From Lutimaribacter_A marinistellae (lineage in GTDB: Bacteria > Pseudomonadota > Alphaproteobacteria > Rhodobacterales > Rhodobacteraceae), in assembly GCF_042648365.1 (NCBI RefSeq), contig NZ_JBHRXI010000010.1, positions 496,001-560,000 of the forward strand: a stretch of DNA of 64,000 nucleotides. Reading direction: 5' to 3'. Shown here in pieces: positions 9,076-17,900 of the stretch. The stretch's first letter is position 1. Every line of letters starts with the position of its first letter. The notes under the pieces are model-generated. The model was given only the letters and a program-made list of their open reading frames with translations. It was not told the DNA's origin and searched no databases. Both the position numbers and the translations under genes were made by a program.

Positions 9076-9693
9076 GTCATCCCCCCCGGGACAAAACCAT
9101 CCGACAGCACCGAAAGCAGCGACGGTGCAGCAGATCGAACTCGACTATTCAGGCGAGAGACTTTGTCCCTCGGCCTGTGGTGACATGCCCAGGGCGGCCC
9201 CACATCGCACCCCGAACTGCGGCAGGATCAAGGCTTAACGGCGCCAAGTTTCTGCCACGTTTGAACGTACCACTGGCCGGACCAATTTTAAGGAATACCG
9301 CGTGAACAGACTGTTTCCATTTCGGAACGCCCTATTTGGCGGGTATTCTTAGAAAATCGTCCTCAACAATCACCCCTTGCCAGGCAGCATTGTTTCTGGT
9401 TCTCCCAACGCTCCCACGTGGAATCACCTCGCGACGTCCAACATGAGACTTACACGAAAATCGCAGCAATTGCGGCAAAAAAATGGCGAAAACATTGGGT
9501 TACGAAACGTAACCTCTCCTCAGGGTTGCGCGACAGGGCCTGTTTTGACGAAATCACACCTTTGAATACGTATGCCCTGCAGAATACGAGCGACAAGCTT
9601 TGTCCGCTCACCCCTCGCCTTGCCAGAAATGTTCTTTTGACTTGCTGAAAGAAGTGCCGTCAGATGGCCGCAACGAGCTGAAGAGGTGATGTC
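9076..9693. promoter_or_regulatory. 618 bp gene-free divergent promoter region
   Basis: Lies between the ExoY-type gene (leftward) and the EthD-like gene (rightward), so both promoters should be here. It is clearly more AT-rich than its surroundings between about 9240 and 9640, with A-runs near 9475-9495. Short open frames inside lack homology that I recognise, good ribosome sites and the local codon pattern. It contains the palindrome listed separately at 9498-9514. No other feature can be supported. Confidence 0.6.
9498..9514. promoter_or_regulatory. 17-bp perfect palindrome, candidate operator
   Basis: GGTTACGAAACGTAACC: two 7-base arms in perfect inverted repeat around AAA, in the AT-rich gap between the exopolysaccharide priming gene and the EthD-like gene. 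Size and symmetry fit a dimeric helix-turn-helix regulator. Which regulator binds is unknown; no regulator gene lies next to it. Confidence 0.45.
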
Positions 9694-10002
9694 ATGGCCC
9701 TGTCCCTACAGGTAATCTATCCGATCGAAGACGGTACCCGCTTCGATCATGCCTATTACGCCAATACGCATATGCCGCTGGTGGGTGAGCATATGGGCGC
9801 GCACATAGACAAGGTTCTGGTGACCAAGGGGCTGGCTGGAGGTCCGGACCAACCGCCCGCAACCTATGCGATTGCGACCATGGTTTTTGCCGACAAGGCC
9901 GCGATGGATGCCGCAATGGCCAAGGCGGGACCGGTAATGGCGGATATTCCGAATTTCACCGATACACGCCCTCAGATCCTTATCGGTGAAGTGATCGGCT
10001 GA
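9694..10002 (+). CDS. EthD-family protein
   Basis: 102 residues, a complete one-domain EthD/dimeric alpha-beta barrel protein. Diagnostic features are YPIEDGTRFDHAYYANTHMP near the N-terminus (the Y-x-x-x-H-M-P block of the family) and a C-terminal IPNFTDTRPQILIGEVI strand. The start is well supported: AAGAGGTGATGTC precedes the ATG. Family members are small cytoplasmic proteins, some needed for monooxygenase systems (EthD of ethyl tert-butyl ether degradation), many of unknown role. Stops of this gene and the GNAT gene are three bases apart, so the neighbour gives no functional link. Confidence 0.85.
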   Translation: MALSLQVIYPIEDGTRFDHAYYANTHMPLVGEHMGAHIDKVLVTKGLAGGPDQPPATYAIATMVFADKAAMDAAMAKAGPVMADIPNFTDTRPQILIGEVIG

Positions 10003-10005
10003 ACC

Positions 10006-11238
10006 CTACAGTTCGGCCTGCAACTGACCAAGCACTTGGCGGCACCCCAGTGCAGCCTCCTGCCGTCGGCCGTTTTCGATAAAGCCCAGCACACGGGCAA
10101 GGGCCTGGGCGTTATTCAGCGGATCCAGCATGGAGTGGCGAGCACCGGAACGCCGCCTGACCGAGAAGTAGCGCACCTCGCGGTCGACTGACCCGAAACT
10201 GTATTTGTAGGGCTCGTTGCCGTGGCAGAAATCATAGACATTGTAGCCCTGCGCTATCGACCAGCGGATCGACTGGGAATGCAGGAGCAGGCCGACATGA
10301 TTTCCTGAAACGGTTTCATCCCGCCCGGCAAGGATGAAGTGGACACGTTTGTGGAGCGGGTCGAGAATGTGCCCCAGACCGCCGATGACGCGGCCGCCGT
10401 CACGTAGAACAGGCAGGTAGAGCAGACCTTGCCGATCGGCTGCGGCGAGGATCTTCATGTAGTTGCCGGCAACGCGTTTCGCGGTCTCGGGCCCTTTGAC
10501 CGGGGCCCATTTGCGCATCCACAGCTTGAGGGTCGCCGCAAGATCGGATTTCAGCATGGCGCCTTTAGATTGCTCCACCCGCAACGTTCCGCTGTCGAGG
10601 TAGCGCCGTGTAAAGCGACGAATCTTCTGGCGGGTGTTTTTGCCGGGTCCCTCGCCAAGCCAGGTTTCGTAGTCATCTGGCAGATCGACATACGGGCAAA
10701 GCAGGTTGTTCGTCTGCCCCTTGTTGATGTGATAGTCACGAAACCCTGTCCGAAACGTGTCCTCGGGAAACGCGCGCAGGAACAGATCGGCCCGGCGCGC
10801 CGACGCCTCGTAACGCAGGGTCAGGTCATGCCACGGCAGATCCTGAAGCGCCTCGGCGAAGACTGTCATCGCGACGTCTTCCCAATCCGGGTCGCACAGG
10901 AAACCGGTATACTCACTCCAAAGGAACAGCCCCCCGGCCGCCAGCTCGGTCTGGAATTCGGCGCGCGACTTGCTCCACCGTACTTTGGTTCGCAATGGAA
11001 AAGTGGCGATCAACCGGTCGGCAGCGAAGATCGCGATAACCATCCATTGGCCTGGATTTTCGCGAAACCCCTGCGCCAGCCAGTCCCAGGACAGAAAGAC
11101 AGTGCCTTCGGGATCGCGGGCCTCGAGCGCCTGCCAATCGTCGCGCAAACGCTGAAACGCGTCGAACCGGTCGATCCGCGCAACCCGGATGCCCAGGTCT
11201 GCGTCGGGCGGAGTCAGAAGCGGCGCGCCGTCCATCAC
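10006..11238 (-). CDS. CelD-like GNAT-fold acyltransferase
   Basis: About 410 residues, matching the family of 'cellulose biosynthesis protein CelD'/FemAB-like acetyltransferases: an N-terminal FDAFQRLRDDWQALEARDP block, a central acceptor region and a C-terminal GNAT core (GGLGHILDPLHKRVHFILAGRD, VGLLLHSQSIRWSIAQGYN, YDFCHGNEPYKYSFG). The start is GTG 11238 or the ATG directly after it. GTG overlaps the upstream kinase stop as GTGA, so the two genes are translationally coupled. Likely role: N- or O-acylation of a glycan or peptide at the inner membrane; the acceptor is unknown. It sits between exopolysaccharide genes and the repeat-rich protein, which suggests a cell-surface function. Confidence 0.78.
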   Translation of the reverse strand: MMDGAPLLTPPDADLGIRVARIDRFDAFQRLRDDWQALEARDPEGTVFLSWDWLAQGFRENPGQWMVIAIFAADRLIATFPLRTKVRWSKSRAEFQTELAAGGLFLWSEYTGFLCDPDWEDVAMTVFAEALQDLPWHDLTLRYEASARRADLFLRAFPEDTFRTGFRDYHINKGQTNNLLCPYVDLPDDYETWLGEGPGKNTRQKIRRFTRRYLDSGTLRVEQSKGAMLKSDLAATLKLWMRKWAPVKGPETAKRVAGNYMKILAAADRQGLLYLPVLRDGGRVIGGLGHILDPLHKRVHFILAGRDETVSGNHVGLLLHSQSIRWSIAQGYNVYDFCHGNEPYKYSFGSVDREVRYFSVRRRSGARHSMLDPLNNAQALARVLGFIENGRRQEAALGCRQVLGQLQAEL

Positions 11239-12269
11239 GCGCTCTCCCGCGCGTCGTCTTCGCGCATGATCTCGAGAAAGGCGGTCATCGCCCTGTCGAA
11301 TCCGCGGGTAAGCGGCGCGGTCAGGCGCGATTGCGCCGAGAAGTAGCGCCCCACCCTGCAGATCTGAGCGGCGAATTCCGGATGCACACCGGCATCGTCA
11401 TACTTCCGCACCCGTTCCCGCGTAAGCCATCCGCGACGCCGGGCCTCGCGTTCGATCAGCTTGAGGCGCTGAACGGCGTGAAAGGTCGTGTAGAGCGCGA
11501 GGTAGTCCAGATAGTCGGCAATATCGTAGCCGCAACCGGAATCGAAACTGTCGATCATGATGTCGACCATGTCTTCGGGCGCGATCGGCCAGGATTCATC
11601 GCCGATGAGCCAAGCGAAATCCTCTGCCCCGTGTCGCAGACCGGAATATTCGAAATCGAACCAGCGAAGCGTTCCGTCCCGACCAAGCGCGGCGTTGCCG
11701 GAGCGGCAGTCCCACTTGACGAATTGCCTGCACGGTACGCGCAGTGCTTCGGCCGCTGCGTTCCGGTCGAACCGCGCAGGGATTGGCCCGCCGAACGGTT
11801 CAAGCACCGAAACGCTTGCGACCAGGTTCAGCACCCAATCCGGATTTGCCCCGAGATGGGGCATGACCTTGTTGAGTTCCGTCTGTCGGGCGGCCGAATG
11901 TATCCGGAAGATTGCCGAAACAGCCTCGGCGGCAAGATGCATTCGGCCTGCCCCTCCATGCGCCACGATCTCTTCGTTCAGGCGCCTGGAGCCGACATCG
12001 GATTGAAACAGGATATCGCCCGCCACCCCTAGTGGTTCAGGTACATCGTCACATTCGGCCGAAAGTTTTTCGAGGACGTAAGCCTCAAGATGAGTTCGAC
12101 GAAAATTGGGCCGCAAGGTCGCGATCACGTCGCGGTCATGGAAGTGCAGGCGAAAACTGGAACGCCCCTCTCCGCCCGGCGCCGACACGTGATCGACCGT
12201 GGCCCCGAAATGGGCCTCGGCAGCGGCGATGATGCGTGTCTTGCGATCTGAAACCGTTTCCTTGGCCAC
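11235..12269 (-). CDS. APH/choline-kinase-fold phosphotransferase
   Basis: 344 residues, ATG at 12269. Protein-kinase-like fold of the aminoglycoside phosphotransferase/choline kinase group. The catalytic loop reads FVKWDCRSGN, where the usual H-G-D-x-x-x-x-N has Lys-Trp in front of the conserved Asp and keeps the Asn. The metal-binding loop is WFDFEYSG. It therefore keeps the main catalytic residues but has an unusual loop. True antibiotic resistance is unlikely; these proteins often phosphorylate sugars, choline or lipid precursors. It overlaps the CelD-like GNAT gene by four bases (GTGA) and is divergent from the repeat-rich protein gene. Substrate unknown. Confidence 0.75.
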   Translation of the reverse strand: MAKETVSDRKTRIIAAAEAHFGATVDHVSAPGGEGRSSFRLHFHDRDVIATLRPNFRRTHLEAYVLEKLSAECDDVPEPLGVAGDILFQSDVGSRRLNEEIVAHGGAGRMHLAAEAVSAIFRIHSAARQTELNKVMPHLGANPDWVLNLVASVSVLEPFGGPIPARFDRNAAAEALRVPCRQFVKWDCRSGNAALGRDGTLRWFDFEYSGLRHGAEDFAWLIGDESWPIAPEDMVDIMIDSFDSGCGYDIADYLDYLALYTTFHAVQRLKLIEREARRRGWLTRERVRKYDDAGVHPEFAAQICRVGRYFSAQSRLTAPLTRGFDRAMTAFLEIMREDDARESA

Positions 12270-12623
12270 GCCCAGTCCTCTTGTCTTGCTGCGGTTAAGG
12301 CCGCCCGTTCAGCGGACCATGTCCCATAGATATGGTGTGTCGTCAGCGATTAGCACAAAGTCTCGATTCGCTCCGAGCACTCGGCGAATTTCCGCGCCGA
12401 GGGGCCAATTTCGGCAGCCAATCCACTGATTTGGGCGGCCATTGTTTCCCGTTTGCGGGGTTAACTCCATTGAATCCGCCTCAAATGCGCCACGAATTTG
12501 CCGGGTTTCCTTAACGTTCCTACGCTTTCCCGATTGCAGCCGCTGCCTCTGTCGAGGTGACCGGACGATCTGCACCAAGGGGCATGGAGAAACGATCCGC
12601 AACAAGCGAGAGGGGGAAAGATC
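12270..12623. promoter_or_regulatory. 354 bp gene-free divergent promoter region
   Basis: Separates the APH-fold kinase (leftward) from the repeat-rich protein (rightward). It contains several AT-rich blocks (GATTAGCACAAAG, GGGGTTAACTCCATTGAAT, TTTCCTTAACGTTCC). The last bases, GAGAGGGGGAAAGATC, are a strong ribosome site for the gene at 12624. No convincing palindrome or -35/-10 pair could be fixed by eye. Confidence 0.5.
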
Positions 12624-14381
12624 ATGAGATACGGAAACTGGAGCTGGTTCGGAGGACGGGATTGGGGCGGTCAGTCGAACAGCTGGGCCCATGGTAAGCA
12701 GAGCTGGTATCACCAGTCCCAAGATGACGACGATGACGGCCAAGGAACAAAGGGCTCGGGCGGAACCAAGGGATCCGGCGGCACCAAGGGTTGGGACGAC
12801 GGCAAGGGCACAAAGGGCTCGGGCGGGACCAAGGGATCCGGTGGTACCAAGGGCTGGGACGACGGCAAGGGCACAAAGGGCTCGGGCGGAACCAAGGGAT
12901 CCGGCGGCACCAAGGGTTGGGACGACGGCAAGGGCACAAAGGGCTCGGGCGGAACCAAGGGATCCGGTGGTACCAAGGGCTGGGACGACGGCAAGGGCAC
13001 AAAGGGCTCGGGCGGAACCAAGGGATCCGGCGGCACCAAGGGTTGGGACGACGGCAAGGGCACAAAGGGCTCGGGCGGAACCAAGGGATCCGGCGGCACC
13101 AAGGGTTGGGACGACGGCAAATGTGACGATCCCAAGCAGGATCCGAAAGACGACCCAAAGGACGACGGAACCACTCCTGACAAGACCACGGTGACTTTCC
13201 TCGTGGGATCGGACTTGCAGGTTCAGGTCGAGGTTTCTGCCCTGGAAAGCGGAGAGTTGTTCTTTCGGTTGGCGCCCGAGACATGGGACAAGCCGGTCGG
13301 AGACATCGACGGTTTCTTTTTCAACATGACCGACGACGCAGAAGTGTCCAAACTTAACTTCTTCCCCGACGTGAATGCCGGGAATGTGACCAATCACCAG
13401 GCGGATGCCAACAACGTCAATGCGCTTGCGAACGGTTTTACGACCGATAGTAATTTCGATGTGGCTTACCAGTTCGGTACGGTTCCGGACTCGACCGAGG
13501 GGTTCGTTCACGACGTGGGCTTCACCATCTGGTCGGATGACGGCCCGCTTTCCCTGTCCGATATTGACCTGGATACCATCAGCGTTGCGGTAAACACCGA
13601 CGGGCCTGACGCACAATTGCTGACACCAGCCGATGCAGTCAATGCCTCTGCCAGCGGATCGGACACCTACCACAATGGCGGCGTAGAGGGCGATGCCTTC
13701 GCCGATTGGTACGACAAGGTTCTCGGCGGGTGTTTCGACGACCAGAAGGGTGGAGAGGATGACGACGATCTGAAGTCCGATCCGAAGGACGACCCAAAGG
13801 ATGATCCCAAAGGCTATGGCTCGGGCGGAAGCAAAGGCTCGGGTGGCACCAAAGGTTGGGATGATCCGAAAGACGATCCCAAAGGCTACGGGTCCGGCGG
13901 AAGCAAAGGCTCGGGTGGCACCAAGGGTTGGGATGACCTGAAGGACGATCCCAAAGGCTACGGGTCCGGCGGAAGCAAGGGCTCGGGCGGCACCAAGGGT
14001 TGGGATGACCTGAAGGACGATCCCAAAGGCTACGGGTCCGGCGGAAGCAAGGGCTCGGGCGGCACCAAGGGTTGGGATGATCCGAAAGACGATCCCAAAG
14101 GCTACGGGTCAGACGGCACGAACGGCTCTGACGGCACAAAAGGCTGGGGCGGCACAAAGGGCGCCATGGACCTTGCCAAGATTTTCGGCCTGCCCACTTA
14201 CGATGGAGATCCAAAATCTGATGGAGAGACGGGCGGAACCAAGGGATCGGGCGGCACAGATGGCTTGCCGAAATTCAAGGACATCCTTGCGCTGATGACC
14301 AAGCCTTGTGACGACGACGATCCCAAGGACGACCCCAAGATCGACGACCCGAAAGACGACGATCTGGACGATTGTTTCTGA
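12624..14381 (+). CDS. Acidic repeat-rich protein with two tandem-repeat arrays
   Basis: 585 residues; family not recognised. Residues 1-40 are rich in Trp, Tyr, Gly and Ser. Residues 41-166 are six exact copies of a 21-residue unit (GTKGSGGTKGSGGTKGWDDG plus K). Residues about 180-375 look globular and beta-rich (TVTFLVGSDLQVQVEVSAL, IDGFFFNMTDD, VGFTIWSDDGPLSLSDIDLD). Residues 393-487 are four copies of a 24-residue unit (DDPKGYGSGGSKGSGGTKGW plus DD[P/L]K), with a degenerate fifth copy after them. The tail is Asp/Pro/Lys-rich and ends DDLDDCF. No Sec signal, lipobox or membrane helix is visible; type I export through the acidic C-terminus is possible. Flanking surface-polysaccharide genes suggest a biofilm matrix or surface protein. 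Cation binding by the Asp clusters is inferred. Confidence 0.85.
   Translation: MRYGNWSWFGGRDWGGQSNSWAHGKQSWYHQSQDDDDDGQGTKGSGGTKGSGGTKGWDDGKGTKGSGGTKGSGGTKGWDDGKGTKGSGGTKGSGGTKGWDDGKGTKGSGGTKGSGGTKGWDDGKGTKGSGGTKGSGGTKGWDDGKGTKGSGGTKGSGGTKGWDDGKCDDPKQDPKDDPKDDGTTPDKTTVTFLVGSDLQVQVEVSALESGELFFRLAPETWDKPVGDIDGFFFNMTDDAEVSKLNFFPDVNAGNVTNHQADANNVNALANGFTTDSNFDVAYQFGTVPDSTEGFVHDVGFTIWSDDGPLSLSDIDLDTISVAVNTDGPDAQLLTPADAVNASASGSDTYHNGGVEGDAFADWYDKVLGGCFDDQKGGEDDDDLKSDPKDDPKDDPKGYGSGGSKGSGGTKGWDDPKDDPKGYGSGGSKGSGGTKGWDDLKDDPKGYGSGGSKGSGGTKGWDDLKDDPKGYGSGGSKGSGGTKGWDDPKDDPKGYGSDGTNGSDGTKGWGGTKGAMDLAKIFGLPTYDGDPKSDGETGGTKGSGGTDGLPKFKDILALMTKPCDDDDPKDDPKIDDPKDDDLDDCF
12744..13121 (+). repeat. Tandem repeat array 1: six 63-bp units
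   Basis: Six in-frame 63-bp units coding identical 21-residue repeats. At DNA level copies 2 and 4 share a variant (GGTGGTACCAAGGGC) against GGCGGCACCAAGGGT in copies 1, 3, 5 and 6, so copies 1-2 and 3-4 look like a duplicated 126-bp block. There are no spacers, so this is not CRISPR. Copy number is expected to vary by slippage or recombination. Confidence 0.97.
13800..14162 (+). repeat. Tandem repeat array 2: 72-bp units, four good copies and a degenerate fifth
   Basis: Units begin at 13800, 13872, 13944 and 14016; each encodes DDPKGYGSGGSKGSGGTKGW followed by DDPK or DDLK. The fifth, from 14088, drifts (YGSDGTNGSDGTKGWGGTKG). Copies 2 to 4 are almost identical in DNA, which indicates recent duplication. 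The GSGGTKGW core is shared with array 1, so both arrays probably come from one ancestor. Confidence 0.95.
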
Positions 14382-14404
14382 TCGACTTGACGAAACGCAA
14401 ACCA

Positions 14405-14434
14405 ATCAAGGGCCGGCCAGCGCCGGCCCTTGAT
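14405..14434. terminator. Strong hairpin between convergent genes, probable bidirectional terminator
   Basis: ATCAAGGGCCGGC and GCCGGCCCTTGAT form a perfect 13-bp stem around a CAGC loop. It lies between the repeat-protein stop (14381) and the thioesterase stop (14439) on opposite strands. No long T-run follows on the plus strand; on the minus strand a T-rich stretch (GGTTTGCGTTTC) follows, so it fits best as the end of the leftward operon. Confidence 0.75.
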
Positions 14435-14438
14435 CATG

Positions 14439-14957
14439 TCAGGCCTTTCGGCGAATGCCGATGTTTTGTCCAATCTGTTGGGGTTTTGGCAAGCCAGCGT
14501 GGTCGGCAACCATCCGGGCCATCCTTTCCTGTGCCCAATCCGGGTAGGCGGCCGAACGCCCGGTCTCGTGGCTGACATTCATGAAAAGCGCTTCCTGCGT
14601 GGCACAGAGCGCATCATCCACGCCCGAAAACATCTCGCCAAAGTAGTGACCCCGCTTGGCGTCGCGATCGAGAAGCCGGTAAAGGAAATAGAACGGTTCG
14701 CCCTCTTTGACTTCGCGCAGGAACTGCATGTGCGATTGCAGGACATACGGCCCTTGCTCCGCCTCTGCGACAAAGGCCGCGCCGATACCCAGATGGTCGT
14801 CCATCACCACGTCCAGCGCCCGGTCAAAGGCCACACCGTAGAACCCCACATTCATATGCCCGTTATAGTCGATCCATTCTGGCAGCACGGTGAATCCTGT
14901 TACCTTGATCGGCGCTTCATAAGGTCCGTCATGTCCCCCGGTTGGCTTGTCGGTCAT
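14439..14957 (-). CDS. Hotdog-fold acyl-CoA thioesterase
   Basis: 172 residues, 4HBT-like hotdog thioesterase that would hydrolyse an acyl-CoA in the cytoplasm. The family core is LPEWIDYNGHMNVGFYGVAF, where the Asp and N-x-H-M segment form the active site, followed by the central helix RALDVVMDDHLGI. Related enzymes include carnitinyl/betainyl-CoA thioesterases. Last gene of the leftward catabolic operon, 10 bp after the carboxylase stop. Its presence suggests that the operon passes through CoA thioesters and releases a free acid. Substrate not deducible. Confidence 0.82.
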   Translation of the reverse strand: MTDKPTGGHDGPYEAPIKVTGFTVLPEWIDYNGHMNVGFYGVAFDRALDVVMDDHLGIGAAFVAEAEQGPYVLQSHMQFLREVKEGEPFYFLYRLLDRDAKRGHYFGEMFSGVDDALCATQEALFMNVSHETGRSAAYPDWAQERMARMVADHAGLPKPQQIGQNIGIRRKA

Positions 14958-14967
14958 GTTTTCTCCA

Positions 14968-17900
14968 TCATGATTTGGCGCGGTGAACCCGGATACCGCG
15001 CATGATCCAGCTGCGCGTGTCCGCCGGATCGATCACTGCATCGATCTCTCCCAGCGAAGCGACGTTCAGCGCGCCGCCCTGGGCGTAGGCCTCGGCCACG
15101 AGGCGATCATAGAGCGCCTGCCGGGCATCGGCGTCGGGTTCAGCCTCCAGCTCCTTTTTGTAGCCCAGCTGCACTCCGCCTTCGAGCCCCATGGCGCCGA
15201 ACTCGCCCGTCGGCCACGACAGCGTAAAGGTCGGACGGGCGAAGCTGCCGCCGGCCATCGCCTGTGCGCCGATGCCGTATCCTTTGCGCAGGCAGAAGAA
15301 CAGGATCGGCGGCCTGAACACGGCTCCAGCCGAGAGGAAATCGCAGGCGGCGGCAACCCCGCCCTGACGCTCGCTGTCCGGCCCGACCATGAACCCCGGT
15401 GTGTCGCAGAGAGAAACGAGCGGCAGACCGAAGCGATCCGCGAGGCGCATGAAACGAGCGCCCTTAGCCGAGGCCTGGGCATCGAGCGCGCCGCCAAGAT
15501 GATGTGGATTGTTGGCCATCACGGCCACCGGATGCCCCTCGACGCGCGCAAAACCGGTGACAATACCCGGCGCATGTGCCGCACCGGTTTCGAGGAAGGA
15601 GGCAGTGTCAAAAAGCGCCTTGATCGCATCGCGCATCGGATAGGATCGCTGCCGGTTTTCAGGCACCACATGACGAAGGTGGCGCGGGTTCGCGGCCGAC
15701 CAGGCCTCGGCCACCCCCTGGAAATAGGACAAGGCCCTGCGCGCCGTTTTGACCGCCTCCTGATCGCTGTCACACAGGATATCGACCAGCCCTTGTTCCG
15801 CCTGCATGGTCGCCGGGCCGATCTCGCGCGGGTCAAAAGTGCCAAGACCGCCCGCTTCGATCATCGCGGGGCCGCCAAGACCGATCCAGCTGTCGCGCGC
15901 GGCAATGCGCAGATCACCAGCGCCGAACAGGGCCGCGTTTCCGGCAAAGCAGAAACCCGAATTCACCGTGATCTTGGGCCCTCGCCCCCGCAACCCGGCA
16001 AAGGTCGCGAATGTCTCGATATCGAGCGCGCAATGCACGAGCCCGGACAGGTCATCATCATTAGGACGACCGCCGCCACCCTCGGTCAGAAAAATCGTGG
16101 GCAAACCAAGGTCATGAGCTTTTTCCAGAAGCCTGTCGGTTTTTTTGTGACCCTTCATGCCCTGTGTGCCCGCCATGACCGTAGCATCATAGGCGAGGAT
16201 CGCCGTCTGTGCGCGTTCCTCTCCGAACACGGGCCGGTTGACGCTGCCGATCCCGGTAATAATACCGTCGGCGGGTGTTTCACGGACCAGCCGCTCCACC
16301 CCCAGCTTGCGACGCTGCGCGGCAAGGACCAGTTGGCCGTATTCGTGGAAGTCTCCGCCCTCGCACAGCACTTCGATAAGCTCGCGCGTGGTTCTTTGTC
16401 CGCGTTTCTTGCGCCGCTCGATAGCTGCGGGGCGCGCAGCGTCGAGCGTTTGTGACAGCCGGTCTTGCAACGCCGCGAGGTCGGCACGGATTGTTTCAGG
16501 ATCCGGCCGGGTGTCTTCCGTTTCGGCCCCCTCGCCTGTCTCCTCCGGTTCGTATGTCAGGAGCGTTCCACCCTCGGCAACCAACTCTCCGACCGCAGCG
16601 GTCAGGCCGATCACACGACCGGCCTGTTCGGCGGTCACGACATGCTCCATCTTCATCGCCTCGACGAGGGCTAGTTCCTGCCCCGCGTGGAAAACCTCAT
16701 CCACGGACACCAGCACGGCCTTGAGTTGGCCTTGCATGGGCGAGGTGACGCGGCCGCGTGTCTCGCCGTCGTGAGTGGCAGAGCGTCCTTCGTCTGGCAG
16801 TTCGAGATCGGGCAACACGGCATCTATCAGGCCGGTAGTCACATCCCATGCGCCAAGCGCGGGATGCCGCGCCAGGGCAAGCAGAAGCGGCAGGTTCGTC
16901 GTAATCCCGTCGATACTGGTTTCCGCGAGGGATTGGCCAAGCCGAACCAGCAGACGCGCCGGATCGGCCCGAGGCTCATGAAGGATGATTTTGGCGAGCA
17001 GCGGGTCGAACCCGGGATGCAACTCGTAACCCGCATAGCCATGCGTTTCGATCCGAACGCCGCGGCCCGCCGGGCATTGGAACCCGGATATCGTGCCGCT
17101 GGCCGGCGTGATCGACTGGCGAGTCACCCGTTCGGCGTTGACACGGGCCTGAACCGCGATGCCGCGCGGCACGGGTGGGTCGATGAGAGAGGGGTCGATC
17201 TGCGACAGCCGCTCTCCGGCTGCGAGGCGCAGTTGAAGCTCGACAAGGTCGAAACCGGTGATTTCCTCTGTTACGGTATGTTCGACCTGCAGGCGCGGGT
17301 TGACCTCGATGAAGGCGATCCGATCCTTGGAAACGAGGAATTCGGCCGTCGCTAGCCCCCTAAGCGAGCAAGTGCGCCCGAGCGCGAGGGCCGCCTCGAT
17401 GATGTTGGCGCGCTTATCCGCGTCGAGACCAGGCGCGGGTGCGAATTCCAGCAGTTTTTGATTGCGCCGCTGGAGTGAACAATCACGCTCCCACAAATGC
17501 GTGACGTCGATGCCATCGCCTAGGAGTTGCACCTCGACATGACGTGCCGCTTCGAACAGTTCTTCGGCAAAGAGCGCTCCGCCGCCCAGCGCGTCGGCCT
17601 CGGCGCTGCATGCGGCGAAGGCCCGGGGCAGTTCCGAGCGGTCCTGTACGCGCCGCATGCCACGTCCGCCTCCGCCACTGGCGGATTTGAGCATGATTGG
17701 GCCTTGTATCGCGTCCATGAAAACATCGGGCCCGTCAAGATCCGTCAAGGCGCCGGTTGCACGCAGAACCGGAACACCGGCACGCTCGGCCAATGCGCGC
17801 GCCGAGAGCTTGTCGCCCAGCGCCTGAAGAAGGTCGGCACCGGGTCCGACCAAGGCAAGCCCGGCCTCGGCACAGGCCTTGGCAAAGTCGGCATCCTCGC

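Noticed and set aside
9377..9648. Short plus-strand frames in the ExoY-EthD gap
   Set aside because: Codon use differs from all neighbours and they overlap the palindrome and AT-rich promoter sequence.
11235..12269. Reading the APH-fold gene as an antibiotic-resistance determinant
   Set aside because: Only the fold is shared; the catalytic loop differs and the partner is a surface-related acyltransferase.
12710..13189. Pro-rich repeat proteins in antisense frames and CRISPR-like periodicity
   Set aside because: The 63-bp units are contiguous with no spacers and encode the GTKGSGG repeats on the plus strand; antisense frames only mirror this periodicity.
12309..13673. 454-codon minus-strand frame with LAVVPTLGAAG repeats
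   Set aside because: Mirror of array 1, starts inside the globular domain of the real gene, no ribosome site.
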